From NCBI GenBank assembly GCA_045629285.1, contig JAZQQY010000052.1:1-64000 (forward strand): DNA of 64,000 nt, in the 5' to 3' direction. The notes below the pieces were generated by a model. It saw nothing but the letters and a program-made list of their open reading frames with translations. It had not been told where the DNA came from and did not search any database. Below are positions 41,300-49,754 of this stretch, one piece after another. Made by a program: the position numbers and the translations under genes. Numbering within the stretch: the first letter of the stretch is position 1; every line of letters begins with the position of its first letter. Origin of the DNA: UBA1723 sp045629285. GTDB taxonomy: Bacteria; Bacteroidota; Bacteroidia; Bacteroidales; Paludibacteraceae.

Positions 41300-42193
41300 T
41301 TAAATAGAGTTGGATTCTTCTTTGATTATCCTCTCGTCGACACGTTCTCCGATTGTATCAAGTTCATAGTTTTTGATGTCCCAACGATCAGAAATTCGTT
41401 TGATGTAGTCTTTGATTTTGACGAGAGTTCCTTCCTTTGTCTTATCGATCTCTTTTTTGATTTTTTCTGTGTCGTAAGTCTCCCTCATTAATTCAAAATC
41501 TCCAAATGAATTATGATTGGAAGGAATTGCAGGGTTATATTTCTTTATCTTTTCGATGTTATAAGTCAGCATTTCAATTTTTTTCAATGCGACGCTTCTG
41601 TCGATATGTCGAGTTTCGCCAGCCTCTTTATTCTGGGTGTCGTATCTGCTGCGTAGTGTCTCCAGATGGTCAATTTGATCTTCCAATCCGATGATTGTAT
41701 CTATAGACTCAGTGCAAGAGTGAAATTTAATCTTCTCGTTTCTGATAAATCTGTCGTCATCTTGTAGTAGGATAACTCCATCTAATATTTGAATTTCCAG
41801 TTCTTTTGAGAATTTGCTAATCTCAACAGCCGCCCATTCTTCGCTGAGAGACTTTTGGAGAGCATCAATATGCTCAAGATTTTCTTTGATATTCATAATC
41901 TTAAATTTGGGTATGATATTCTCTTTTGATTCCTTCAAGCTTGGATTGTCTGTTTCCACTTTGTCGACGGGAATGAACACTTGCTTTTTGAAATCTACGA
42001 CATTTTCGCCTTTTGCTCTCTTTTCTTCAATTTTCTTCTGCAGATAGTCCAACTCCTGCTCGCAAACAGGGCAAGTGCCAGAGCAATCACCTTTGTGGTC
42101 GCATACGGCAGGCGAAAAGTCAATTCCGTTGCGTTTGGCAATCTCCACTCTGATTTTTCTCAGTTGATTACAAATGTCTTTTCCTGTTGCCAT
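41300..42193 (-). CDS. Cys-cluster coiled-coil protein of unknown function
   Basis: A 297-residue cytosolic protein. The N-terminal domain (residues 1-60) starts ICNQLRKIRVEIAKRNGIDF and carries C31-x5-C37-x3-C41-x2-C44 (CDHKGDCSGTCPVCEQEL), most likely a zinc site; this short domain occurs at the N-terminus of various Bacteroidota proteins. The rest is mostly charged helix with likely coiled coils (about 100-210) and a C-terminal helical part. Function not known. It lies alone between terminators. Confidence 0.65.
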   Translation of the reverse strand: MATGKDICNQLRKIRVEIAKRNGIDFSPAVCDHKGDCSGTCPVCEQELDYLQKKIEEKRAKGENVVDFKKQVFIPVDKVETDNPSLKESKENIIPKFKIMNIKENLEHIDALQKSLSEEWAAVEISKFSKELEIQILDGVILLQDDDRFIRNEKIKFHSCTESIDTIIGLEDQIDHLETLRSRYDTQNKEAGETRHIDRSVALKKIEMLTYNIEKIKKYNPAIPSNHNSFGDFELMRETYDTEKIKKEIDKTKEGTLVKIKDYIKRISDRWDIKNYELDTIGERVDERIIKEESNSI

Positions 42194-42293
42194 ATTGTTT
42201 TGGTTTGGTTAGTTTGTATTATAGTAGAAGAAAAATGGAAGTTGTTACGAATTGATGTTCAGGAATTTGGTATTTATAAAAACTTAAAATAAA

Positions 42294-42331
42294 GAAGGAA
42301 TGTATCAGACATGGATTTTATACATTCCTTC
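42294..42331 (-). terminator. Terminator of the EcsC gene
   Basis: Stem GAAGGAATGTAT / ATACATTCCTTC (12 bp) with a 14 nt loop, 18 bp after the EcsC stop, followed by TTTATTTT on the minus strand. Confidence 0.75.
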
Positions 42332-42348
42332 CTTAAAATGATATATAC

Positions 42349-43158
42349 TTATTTTTCTTGCAAAACGTCTATTTTATCGTTGTCAAACAACCACTGTTCT
42401 TGAAATGTTCTACGAGCCGCCCACCCAACATCTCTAATAAAGTCTGCGTTTAATGCAGCTCCCATAACACCACCTACGAGTGGAACCACTTTCCCAATTG
42501 ATCTCTTAGTTATTGATATTCCTAATTGTCTTGCAATTTCTTTAATGCTTAGAATTTGGATGGCTTTGCCTCCTGCACTTCCTGCTACTATTTTCCAACT
42601 CTTCTTTGATGCAACTTTTAGTGTCTGCAATACTCCTATTGTAACTAATTTATCTTTTTGCTCATCTGAGCCTGCTAAAGCAAGAATTCTAAGAACCATT
42701 TGTCTGCCGACTTCATCTTCACACTCGTATCCATAACAAAGCCCAATTTTTCTTATAGTGCGTAGTGCTAATGAAATAACAAAAGGTATGTCTACAGCTA
42801 ATGCGGTGAAACCGAGAAAACCTCCTGCACCGCCCTCTGCTGCTCCAAAACCGATAGCCCAATTGTGGACATTATCCGCTAGACTGTCTGATAATTCTAA
42901 ACTCTTGGATCTTAAAGTCTCAATGTCAGAAACTTGGCCATCTCTTAAGATGTCATTTGTGTCAGTGACACTGTGTGCCATCCAGTCAGCTGCATTCAAG
43001 GCTGATTCAAATAAGGAATCAGGCAATACCTTTTGTATTATAGCTGTAACGGGAGTTGCTAATATGTCAAATCCTTTAGATACCACGCTTGGTTCTTCTG
43101 CTTTGTAATCTTTGATTTTCTTTAGTTCTTTTTTTTCGTACTCTGTCATTTCTTTCAT
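42349..43158 (-). CDS. EcsC family protein
   Basis: A 269-residue protein of the EcsC family: KIKDYKAEEP near the start, two hydrophobic stretches (FLGFTALAVDIPFVISLALRTI and the C-terminal VGGVMGAALNADFI), and LALAGSDEQKDK. EcsC members are poorly understood; some occur with ABC transporters and some in defence-like loci. The ATG at 43158 is preferred to one 15 codons upstream. It follows the large membrane protein gene by 45 bp and probably shares its transcript. Confidence 0.8.
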   Translation of the reverse strand: MKEMTEYEKKELKKIKDYKAEEPSVVSKGFDILATPVTAIIQKVLPDSLFESALNAADWMAHSVTDTNDILRDGQVSDIETLRSKSLELSDSLADNVHNWAIGFGAAEGGAGGFLGFTALAVDIPFVISLALRTIRKIGLCYGYECEDEVGRQMVLRILALAGSDEQKDKLVTIGVLQTLKVASKKSWKIVAGSAGGKAIQILSIKEIARQLGISITKRSIGKVVPLVGGVMGAALNADFIRDVGWAARRTFQEQWLFDNDKIDVLQEK

Positions 43159-43203
43159 AGGCGTAATTTTTTTATTGATAAATCTGTACGTTATTTGATG
43201 CAA

Positions 43204-44868
43204 TTAATTTCCTTTGGACTTAAAAGGATTTAAGAAAGATAATATCGAACCCAATGAAAATCCCTTCTTGTCACTTTCTTGTTCTTTTTTACTTTCTTCA
43301 GTTATATTCTCACGCACATCTTTTGTGTCGATAGGATAAACTCTTTCTTCTATTTCAGAGAGTCTTTTCTCTATATCCTTGATTTTATCTTCGTTCTGTT
43401 TTGCCAAGCGTTTATTTTCCTCGATTTGTTTTTCGTTTTCTTTTTTTAATTCGTTCATTTCATAATAAATATAACCGTTAAATTTCCCTTTTAATTCAAT
43501 ATATGATTCTAACGACTTGTTTGAGCCTGTAGTGACTCCTTCAATTCGGTTCTTCACAACTTCTTCATTTAGTCCAAAAATGACATCCCTAACATGATTT
43601 TTACTTTTGCCGGAATATTTTTCTGCAAAAAAATCAAATGTCTCTTTGGTGTTAGTTGTGGTCTTTCTTGTAATAGTAAATGTCCTATCTGAAGAAATCA
43701 AACTATTGTATTTTACTAGATTTGTTCTGTAAAGTCGAGTCAATGTCCATCTTGCTAAAGCATTACTTTTTTCTTTATCAAATCCACATTCAGATTCAAA
43801 ATACTTTTGGATATCTGATATGTTTTTATTTGATTCTCCAATAAATTCGTTGTAGACAATCCAACATAAAAACATTTTATGGTTATAGGCAAGATTGTTT
43901 GCGACCTCTATTATTTCAAGACTTTTGTTGAAGTGCCACAAATATACAGCTCTGAGTGCTCCTAAAAGTATAACCCAAGACACTCTGATAAATAGAAATG
44001 TGAATATTACACATGCTATGATTCTGCCATAATTTTTTATGTTATTATCTGTCAGAAGACTTTGAATACGGTCCCATGTCATAATTTTATATAATAAAAT
44101 AATCAAGATGACAGAAACTAAAGCACATACAAAACACTTTCTCCAAAGGCCACACTCCTTAATATATGGTCTGAATATATCAGGAGAAATAGCATATAGA
44201 AAAGTGATGAAAATACAAATGATTATACCAATTTCAATATATTGGATACAGTTGCTTTTGATGTGTGTGTTAATATAATGACATCCCCCAAATAATAAAC
44301 AAAAAATTAAATCACAAAGAATAATAACTATTGTCGGGATTATAATCTTAGAAAATAACTTAGACAATAAGTATAGGAAAAAATCTTTAAGTTTGATTTT
44401 TAATCCTTTGATTATTATTTTGTTCCATCTAAATACTTCTACGATTATTTTCCATGCTCTTTTTAATACGTCTTTAAGGCCTTTCTGTTTTTTCCCCGAA
44501 CTTGTTCCCTTTGTGTTTTGCCCTAATTCATCCTCGGTATCAAAAGTGATATTGAACCCTGTCTTTATATCTGTTGCAAAACCTCCTATTGACACGAGAA
44601 ACATGATTATTGGAACCAAATTGTTCAATCCAACTCTCAAATTTTCGACTTTTTGGTTAATATTTGACGAATTATTTGTTGTGTCAGGAAGAATAATGCT
44701 GTTATAGACATTTTCTACATGATTATCAAAAGAATTGCAAACATCAGGGAATATGTAGTATAAGAACCATGATGTCAAAACCAACATTGGCAAAATACCT
44801 ATCAAAGTAGAATATGCCAACAAGGATGTATGATTCCAAATTTGCTTTATTTTTAATGTTCTTGACAT
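43204..44868 (-). CDS. Large membrane protein with C-terminal coiled coil, unknown function
   Basis: Family not recognised. The 554-residue protein has predicted membrane segments at about 16-40, 82-100, 172-194, 209-227, 244-262 and 283-311, with a cytosolic loop (110-165) between the second and third. The cytosolic half (312-554) includes a possible winged-helix-like part (AIQKYF-type helices near 350-400) and a charged coiled coil (about 470-520) ending in GFSLGSILSFLNPFKSKG. The DNA is AT-rich. Downstream is the EcsC gene, likely co-transcribed. The membrane/coiled-coil layout suits a sensor or scaffold, but that is speculation. Confidence 0.6.
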   Translation of the reverse strand: MSRTLKIKQIWNHTSLLAYSTLIGILPMLVLTSWFLYYIFPDVCNSFDNHVENVYNSIILPDTTNNSSNINQKVENLRVGLNNLVPIIMFLVSIGGFATDIKTGFNITFDTEDELGQNTKGTSSGKKQKGLKDVLKRAWKIIVEVFRWNKIIIKGLKIKLKDFFLYLLSKLFSKIIIPTIVIILCDLIFCLLFGGCHYINTHIKSNCIQYIEIGIIICIFITFLYAISPDIFRPYIKECGLWRKCFVCALVSVILIILLYKIMTWDRIQSLLTDNNIKNYGRIIACVIFTFLFIRVSWVILLGALRAVYLWHFNKSLEIIEVANNLAYNHKMFLCWIVYNEFIGESNKNISDIQKYFESECGFDKEKSNALARWTLTRLYRTNLVKYNSLISSDRTFTITRKTTTNTKETFDFFAEKYSGKSKNHVRDVIFGLNEEVVKNRIEGVTTGSNKSLESYIELKGKFNGYIYYEMNELKKENEKQIEENKRLAKQNEDKIKDIEKRLSEIEERVYPIDTKDVRENITEESKKEQESDKKGFSLGSILSFLNPFKSKGN

Positions 44869-44932
44869 TTCAATATGAATTTGCTGTGATTGGTCAATCT
44901 GTTTCTAACGAGTTTGTGCGTTGTTTAAAACT

Positions 44933-45649
44933 TTACTTTTTAATGCTGCTTCCCTTGAATGCAGTTTTATCCACTTTTGCAGATAAAGGAATATCTATAT
45001 TTTTTAGTGATATGCAATCTTGAAAAGCAAGTTTGTCGATGATCTCTACAGAGTCTGGTATATTAATTTCCTTCAATCCGAAACAACATTCAAATGTTCC
45101 CTTTGCAATTTTTGTTAAAGATTTTGGAAGTTTTACGCTGATTAGCGACGAACAGTTTGAAAATGCATTTGTACCAATACTTGTCACGGAATCTGGAATG
45201 TCTATATGTGTAAGAGATTTGCATCCCATAAATGCTCCTTTTTCTATCTTGATGACAGTGTCTGGAATTGTGATGGCCTCGATTTTTTTCATATCCTTGA
45301 ATGCATTAAAAGGAATCTCTGTTACACCATCACGAATTAAAATATTTGTATCTGTTGAATTCTCGTTGTCTATCAATCCAACAAATTTCTCATTGAGATT
45401 TTGCACTTTTTTTGAATTGATATTTTCCCATTTTAGGTAGCTTCCCAGGAACATTTCAAAAGCAAGCATCGCCCAAATGACTATGTGATATTTCGTTAAA
45501 TCAATACCAAAAAATGCTAATATGTGATTGTGCAAGAGCCATTCCCCTGTTACTAATGATGAGATAACGACTATGGCTACACATATAGCAACAAAGTAGA
45601 ATAAATATTTTATAATCTTTAGTGTCAAGTTTGATTTTTTGCCTTCCAT
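44933..45649 (-). CDS. Membrane-anchored BspA-type leucine-rich repeat protein
   Basis: Two N-terminal membrane segments (about residues 10-32 and 50-68) precede a short linker and four to five LRR_5 (BspA-like) repeats such as ITIPDTVIKIEKGAFMGCKSLTH. In the family the repeats bind proteins. The protein (238 residues) is a paralogue of the one at 46309-47061, sharing the segment DxExSTxxxIxIRDGVxEIP before the repeats. With two membrane segments the LRR part would be cytosolic, unlike the usual surface BspA proteins. Confidence 0.75.
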   Translation of the reverse strand: MEGKKSNLTLKIIKYLFYFVAICVAIVVISSLVTGEWLLHNHILAFFGIDLTKYHIVIWAMLAFEMFLGSYLKWENINSKKVQNLNEKFVGLIDNENSTDTNILIRDGVTEIPFNAFKDMKKIEAITIPDTVIKIEKGAFMGCKSLTHIDIPDSVTSIGTNAFSNCSSLISVKLPKSLTKIAKGTFECCFGLKEINIPDSVEIIDKLAFQDCISLKNIDIPLSAKVDKTAFKGSSIKK

Positions 45650-45685
45650 TGGTTTATTTGAAAAATGAATTTTGATATTAATATT

Positions 45686-45748
45686 CTAACAATTTGTAGA
45701 CCTTTTGTCCCCTGGTGCTAGTTCTTCAGGTACTTTGTAGTCTGTCAT
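45686..45748 (-). CDS. Possible 20-codon leader peptide
   Basis: A short frame (MTDYKVPEELAPGDKRSTNC) lies 36 bp upstream of the LRR gene start, downstream of a full -7 box (TAAATTTG, 45796-45803, minus strand). It could be a translated leader or chance; there is no homologue I recognise. Confidence 0.25.
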   Translation of the reverse strand: MTDYKVPEELAPGDKRSTNC

Positions 45749-45862
45749 AATTTAAAAATTTTATCCTATAGAATACGCTATAGTCGTCTTTTTTGCAAAT
45801 TTATTGCGTTTGTGTTGATTTTACATTACTTTCTTGTCTCCGATAAATTTCCATTCCGTGAA

Positions 45863-46078
45863 CTATTTGTTCTCATTTTCTTTATGCTCCTCTGCCAAAT
45901 CTTGAAGAAAATTATGGTTTAGTATGGTTGATATTTTCGAGAGTAAGGCGGTGTCGATACTTTCTCTCTCAAAGATTTTGTAGACGTTGCGTCGGTCGCA
46001 ACATAGTTTTTCAGCGAACCAGGAAACCTTTCTTCCTTGTTCGTAAAATACTCCTTTTATATGTTTGCCAATATGCAT
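45863..46078 (-). CDS. Small XRE-like helix-turn-helix protein
   Basis: A 71-residue DNA-binding protein. WFAEKLCCDRRNVYKIFERESIDTALLSKISTIL fits a five-helix XRE/Cro-type HTH. Its ATG is 9 bp from the near arm of a 10 bp inverted repeat, a plausible autoregulatory operator. It sits between the two LRR membrane genes. Confidence 0.7.
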   Translation of the reverse strand: MHIGKHIKGVFYEQGRKVSWFAEKLCCDRRNVYKIFERESIDTALLSKISTILNHNFLQDLAEEHKENENK

Positions 46079-46087
46079 AAAAATAGC

Positions 46088-46243
46088 GTGAACCGTTCGT
46101 TAATTACTTATTGAATCCGAAGGCTCTGGTAAAACCGTGATGACAATAAGCACGAAACGGTTCACACCAACAGGCGTGAACCTCCCGCTTCGCTTATTCT
46201 CTCATCGATTAAAATTTACCAGATTTTACGGATTGAGAATAAG
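46088..46243. promoter_or_regulatory. Inverted repeats upstream of the HTH gene
   Basis: GTGAACCGTT (46088-46097) and AACGGTTCAC (46156-46165) are perfect complements, with a related GTGAACC-like half near 46175. A second pair CTTATTCTC (46193-46201) / GAGAATAAG (46235-46243) follows. They fill much of the 230 bp gap between the HTH and LRR genes. Operator or terminator roles are inferred. Confidence 0.5.
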
Positions 46244-46308
46244 AGCGTTAAGCTCAATTTTATTTTATGTAATAAATTAATTCTTCTTTCTTATTCTATT
46301 GTTGTTTT

Positions 46309-47061
46309 TTATTTCTCATTTTCTGCAAATTTATCATTCTCTCTTCTTTTTTCCAAAAGTGTTTCATCTTTCTTCATCCCGCTCTCTTCAAACGCTGTCT
46401 CATCCACCTTTGTTGACGCGGGGATGACTATGTTTTTGAGTGAGGTGCATTTCCCAAAGGCTAAACTGCCGATGCTCTTCACTGAGTCTGGTATTACAAT
46501 TTCTACCAATGACTCACAACCCCAGAATGCCTCGCTTGAAATATGCTTGACTGAGTTTGGAATGGTTATGTTTGTCATCTTCCTGTTGCATTTGAATACA
46601 TTACTTGGTATCTCTTCCACTCCGTCGCGAATGACAATATGCGATTCCGTCGATTTCTCTTCGTCGATCAAAGATGCTATGTCTTTATCTGGTTCTGTTT
46701 CATCACACGTTTTTCTTACAAATTCACAAATTTCATGGTATAAGATCAAACCTGCGGTAATCCAGAAATAGTGATCTGCAACTAGTGCGTTGTATTTGTC
46801 GAACCCAAATAGAAATCCAATGGCACAATAGTGTGTCAACTGACAGATTCCAAATGCAACCCAAGATGCCAATCCGTCTAATCTTTTGCCTTCTACAATA
46901 CCCCAGTAGAAAAATGGAAAAATGAGGGCGTATATGACGAGCACTATCCATCGCAAAACGGCAAATTCCAAGCAAAAATGTCTGAATAACGTGATTGTTG
47001 CGACGGTAATGCCGATGTAGAATAAAAGTTTGCCTAAATCTTCAAATGCCGATTTTATCAT
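46309..47061 (-). CDS. Membrane-anchored BspA-type LRR protein (second paralogue)
   Basis: A 250-residue protein with about four N-terminal membrane segments (residues 12-35, 40-58, 65-85, 95-112) followed by DEEKSTESHIVIRDGVEEIP and four LRR_5 repeats (ITIPNSVKHISSEAFWGCESL, VIPDSVKSIGSLAFGKCTSL). It differs from its paralogue in having more membrane segments, while the linker and repeats are alike. The C-terminus is charged. Function unknown. Confidence 0.75.
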   Translation of the reverse strand: MIKSAFEDLGKLLFYIGITVATITLFRHFCLEFAVLRWIVLVIYALIFPFFYWGIVEGKRLDGLASWVAFGICQLTHYCAIGFLFGFDKYNALVADHYFWITAGLILYHEICEFVRKTCDETEPDKDIASLIDEEKSTESHIVIRDGVEEIPSNVFKCNRKMTNITIPNSVKHISSEAFWGCESLVEIVIPDSVKSIGSLAFGKCTSLKNIVIPASTKVDETAFEESGMKKDETLLEKRRENDKFAENEK

Positions 47062-47283
47062 AACGTCTGTTTTTATGGTTTATAATAAGTAGTACAAAAC
47101 ATGTGTTGTTACAAGATTTACTAAAATCTCTCATTTAAGAGTTCCGTACGCAAATATTATATCAAAGGGTGTGCCAAGTATATCAATAGATGATTTTGTT
47201 ATTGTAAGTATGACATAAAGTCCGTGCTGCGATGCTATTTTAAATAAAATGTGTCATTTTGACACAAAAATAAGAATAAAAAA

Positions 47284-47316
47284 CAAAGGCGGAAACATTG
47301 CTGTCTCCGCCTTTGG
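47284..47316 (-). terminator. Terminator of the zeta-type toxin gene (repeat copy A)
   Basis: CAAAGGCGGA / TCCGCCTTTG stem with a 12 nt loop abuts the toxin stop codon and is followed by TTTTTTATTC on the minus strand. The whole 33 bp is identical to 48292-48324. Confidence 0.85.
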
Positions 47317-47922
47317 TTATATTGTGTTTAGAATTATACTCGCCCATTCTGGAATGTCATCTGTATATCGTTTGGCTAAATTGCCTTCCGAAAAACGAAA
47401 TAGCAGTTTTGCATCCTCATTGTCGACGGAGTTGTCGTAGAAATAGGCACGGTCTACGATCTTCGTTAATAGATTGGCATTAGCAATGGATTTTTGAAAC
47501 CTTGATATGATTTTTGTGATTGGTACATCATGTCCTCCTTCCATCACACGATTCGCAATTCTACTTGCATTTATTGCTGGAGATGCGGTGCTGACGAAAA
47601 ATAGTCTGACAAAAAATCCGTTGTCTAAAGCTCTTTTGATGAAATCGACTTTGTCATTTCTTGAAAGAACTGTTTCGAAAATTAAACTTTGCTTGTTTTC
47701 AAGACAATCTTCTCGTAATTTTTCACAATATTCGATCGATTGGTGAATTGCGTTGATAGAATTCCAATCTCCAAATCTCTCTTGTGCTATGATGTCTGGA
47801 TTGATGTATACTGCATCCTCCATCCATTCGTGTTTTAGGATCTTTGATGTGACTGTAGTTTTGCCCGACCCATTAGGTCCGGCAATGACAATCAACACAG
47901 GCTTGTGATTATTTTGCTCCAT
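47317..47922 (-). CDS. Zeta-toxin-like P-loop kinase
   Basis: A 201-residue protein with Walker A GPNGSGKTTV (about 15-24), NPDIIAQ (the substrate-site Asp), a helical part and FETVLSRNDK with a C-terminal ARG lid (RIANRVMEGGHDVP). This is the zeta toxin family, whose studied members phosphorylate UDP-N-acetylglucosamine. It overlaps an upstream 58-codon gene by 14 bp, the usual antitoxin-first order. Confidence 0.85.
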   Translation of the reverse strand: MEQNNHKPVLIVIAGPNGSGKTTVTSKILKHEWMEDAVYINPDIIAQERFGDWNSINAIHQSIEYCEKLREDCLENKQSLIFETVLSRNDKVDFIKRALDNGFFVRLFFVSTASPAINASRIANRVMEGGHDVPITKIISRFQKSIANANLLTKIVDRAYFYDNSVDNEDAKLLFRFSEGNLAKRYTDDIPEWASIILNTI

Positions 47923-48085
47923 TATTTTTTATCATTTCTCGAATCTCTTCGTAGAATTTACGATGGGCTTCTTTTGATTTCTCCTTCGCTTCCACCGCAA
48001 CCTCATGCATGATCTGAGCCAACATCTCGTCTGTTGGCTCTTCCATACTTGTGAGTCTGTAACTATTTAATATTTCTTCTGGCAT
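47909..48085 (-). CDS. Putative antitoxin of the zeta-like module
   Basis: A 58-residue, highly charged helical protein (MPEEILNSY...PTDEMLAQIMHEVAVEAKEKSKEAHRKFYEEIREMI) whose stop lies inside the toxin gene start. Similar short proteins precede zeta-like genes in other Bacteroidales. The ATG at 48085 is chosen because the consensus promoter at 48104-48136 rules out the longer frame; a second ATG at 48094 is possible. Confidence 0.7.
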   Translation of the reverse strand: MPEEILNSYRLTSMEEPTDEMLAQIMHEVAVEAKEKSKEAHRKFYEEIREMIKNNGAK

Positions 48086-48103
48086 ATTATACATTCTTTT
48101 TCG

Positions 48104-48136
48104 CAAAAATATAATTCATCCCCTTTTTTTCCAAAT
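48104..48136 (-). promoter_or_regulatory. Promoter of the antitoxin-toxin module
   Basis: Minus strand TTTG (48133-48136), 21 bp, TATTTTTG (48104-48111): exact consensus; leader to the ATG would be about 10 nt. Confidence 0.7.
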
Positions 48137-48157
48137 GAATGCAAATAAATCAGGCTA

Positions 48158-48278
48158 TTATATTCGAGTTGTCCAACACACGTTTTTTCTTAATACGCTC
48201 GCTCTCCGAACTCGCGTTTGGGGCGAGTTAGGGCGTCCCGCCCTTAACAATCCTCATTTTGGACAACTGCTATATAAT
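48158..48278. repeat. 121 bp MITE-like inverted-repeat segment
   Basis: Ends are imperfect inverted repeats: ATTATAT...GTTGTCCAA (48158-48177) and TTGGACAAC...ATATAAT (48259-48278). Inside is a perfect hairpin AACTCGC-gtttggg-GCGAGTT and a GGGCG...CGCCC-type palindrome. No coding potential. It lies between the toxin module and the thrC terminator and resembles a small non-autonomous element or structured RNA. Confidence 0.5.
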
Positions 48279-48291
48279 CTCTATAAAACAT

Positions 48292-48324
48292 CAAAGGCGG
48301 AAACATTGCTGTCTCCGCCTTTGG
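48292..48324 (-). terminator. Terminator of thrC (repeat copy B)
   Basis: The same 33 bp hairpin as at 47284-47316, 62 bp after the thrC stop; it ends the thr operon. Confidence 0.8.
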
Positions 48325-48386
48325 TATTGCTTTGTTGTCTGGTTTAATCCCGTTGATGGGTTGTACCGACAATTATGAATTATGCA

Positions 48387-49688
48387 TTATTTGCTCAACA
48401 AGTATGCCTTGAATTCAGCGAAGTTCTTAGTCATTGCGACGCTCTGCTTCTGTCCCTTCATAAACTCCTGAAGCTTAGCTGGGATCTTGACTTCGTCCTT
48501 GATGATTCCCTCAACTGTGTCCTTGAACTTAGCTGGGTGGGCTGTCTCTAGGAATACACCAACCTCGTTTGGCTTAAGCATCTCTGTCAATGCTCTGTAT
48601 CCTACTGCTCCGTGAGGATCAAGCAAGTAGCCTGTCTTCTTGTAGCAGTCAGCCAATGTCTCTGCGATCTGCTCGTCTGTGTATGTGCATCCGCTGATCT
48701 CTTTGCTGATCTCTGCGTGGCTTGCTCCGTATAGATCATAGATACGTGCGAAGTTGCTTGGATCACCAACGTCCATCGCGTTAGCAATAGTCTGAACAGA
48801 TGGCTTTGGCTCATACTTGCCTGTCTGCAAATACTTGAAGAAGATATCGTTGCGGTTGTTGGCTGCGATGAAGCGTGAGACTGGCAATCCCATTCTCTTA
48901 CCGAACAATCCGGCTGTGATGTTACCGAAGTTTCCTGAAGGAACACAGATCACGATATTGTCCTTCTTGCCCATCTTGTGAAGTTGTGCTACTGCGTAGA
49001 AGTAGTAGAATGCCTGTGGCAAGAAACGAGCAACGTTGATTGAGTTGGCACTTGTTAGCTTCATGTGTGCGTTAAGGTCGGCATCCATGAATGCTGACTT
49101 TACCAATGCCTGACAGTCGTCGAACACTCCGTCTACCTCAAGGGCAGTGATGTTCTTGCCAAGTGTTGTGAACTGGCACTCCTGGATTGGAGAAACCTTT
49201 CCTTTTGGATAAAGCACGAAGACGCGGATGCCCTCTACTCCAAGGAATCCGTTGGCTACGGCTGACCCTGTATCACCTGAAGTGGCAACCAATACGTTGA
49301 CCTCTTTCTGTCCCTCCTTAGCAATGAAATAGCCAAGTAGACGCGACATGAATCTTGCACCTACATCCTTGAACGCAAGTGTTGGTCCATGGTAAAGTTC
49401 CAAACTGTAGATGTTGTCGTTGACGTGGGCTAGAGGAATGTCGAATGATAGTGTGTCGTACACAATCTTCTTCAACGACTCCGCGTCTACATCCTCACCA
49501 AAGAATGCGTCTGCAACAACGTAGGCGATCTCCTGTAGGCTCATGTCCTTCATGCCTTCGAAGAATGAGTCAGGAAGATGCTTGATTACTTCTGGCATGA
49601 ACAAACCTTTGTCTGCTGCAAGTCCTTTTACTACGGCCTGCTGCAAAGTGGCTTTGTCTGCCTTCTTATTTGTGCTATAATACTTCAT
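48387..49688 (-). CDS. thrC: Threonine synthase
   Basis: PLP enzyme converting O-phosphohomoserine to threonine. PLP Lys lies in HGPTLAFKDVGARFM and the SGDTGSA motif binds phosphate. The 433-residue length matches class I threonine synthases. It is the last gene of thrA / phosphoglycerate-mutase-like / thrC and ends at a strong terminator. Confidence 0.96.
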   Translation of the reverse strand: MKYYSTNKKADKATLQQAVVKGLAADKGLFMPEVIKHLPDSFFEGMKDMSLQEIAYVVADAFFGEDVDAESLKKIVYDTLSFDIPLAHVNDNIYSLELYHGPTLAFKDVGARFMSRLLGYFIAKEGQKEVNVLVATSGDTGSAVANGFLGVEGIRVFVLYPKGKVSPIQECQFTTLGKNITALEVDGVFDDCQALVKSAFMDADLNAHMKLTSANSINVARFLPQAFYYFYAVAQLHKMGKKDNIVICVPSGNFGNITAGLFGKRMGLPVSRFIAANNRNDIFFKYLQTGKYEPKPSVQTIANAMDVGDPSNFARIYDLYGASHAEISKEISGCTYTDEQIAETLADCYKKTGYLLDPHGAVGYRALTEMLKPNEVGVFLETAHPAKFKDTVEGIIKDEVKIPAKLQEFMKGQKQSVAMTKNFAEFKAYLLSK

Positions 49689-49754
49689 CTTGTTTAATTA
49701 AATTATGTTGGCGACGGGTTGTAACCTGTCGAACGTAACATCATTAGAATGATT

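Noticed and set aside
48120..48290. tRNA-like or small RNA gene in the hairpin-rich gap
   Set aside because: No cloverleaf or T-loop motif; the end-to-end inverted repeat fits a MITE-like element better.
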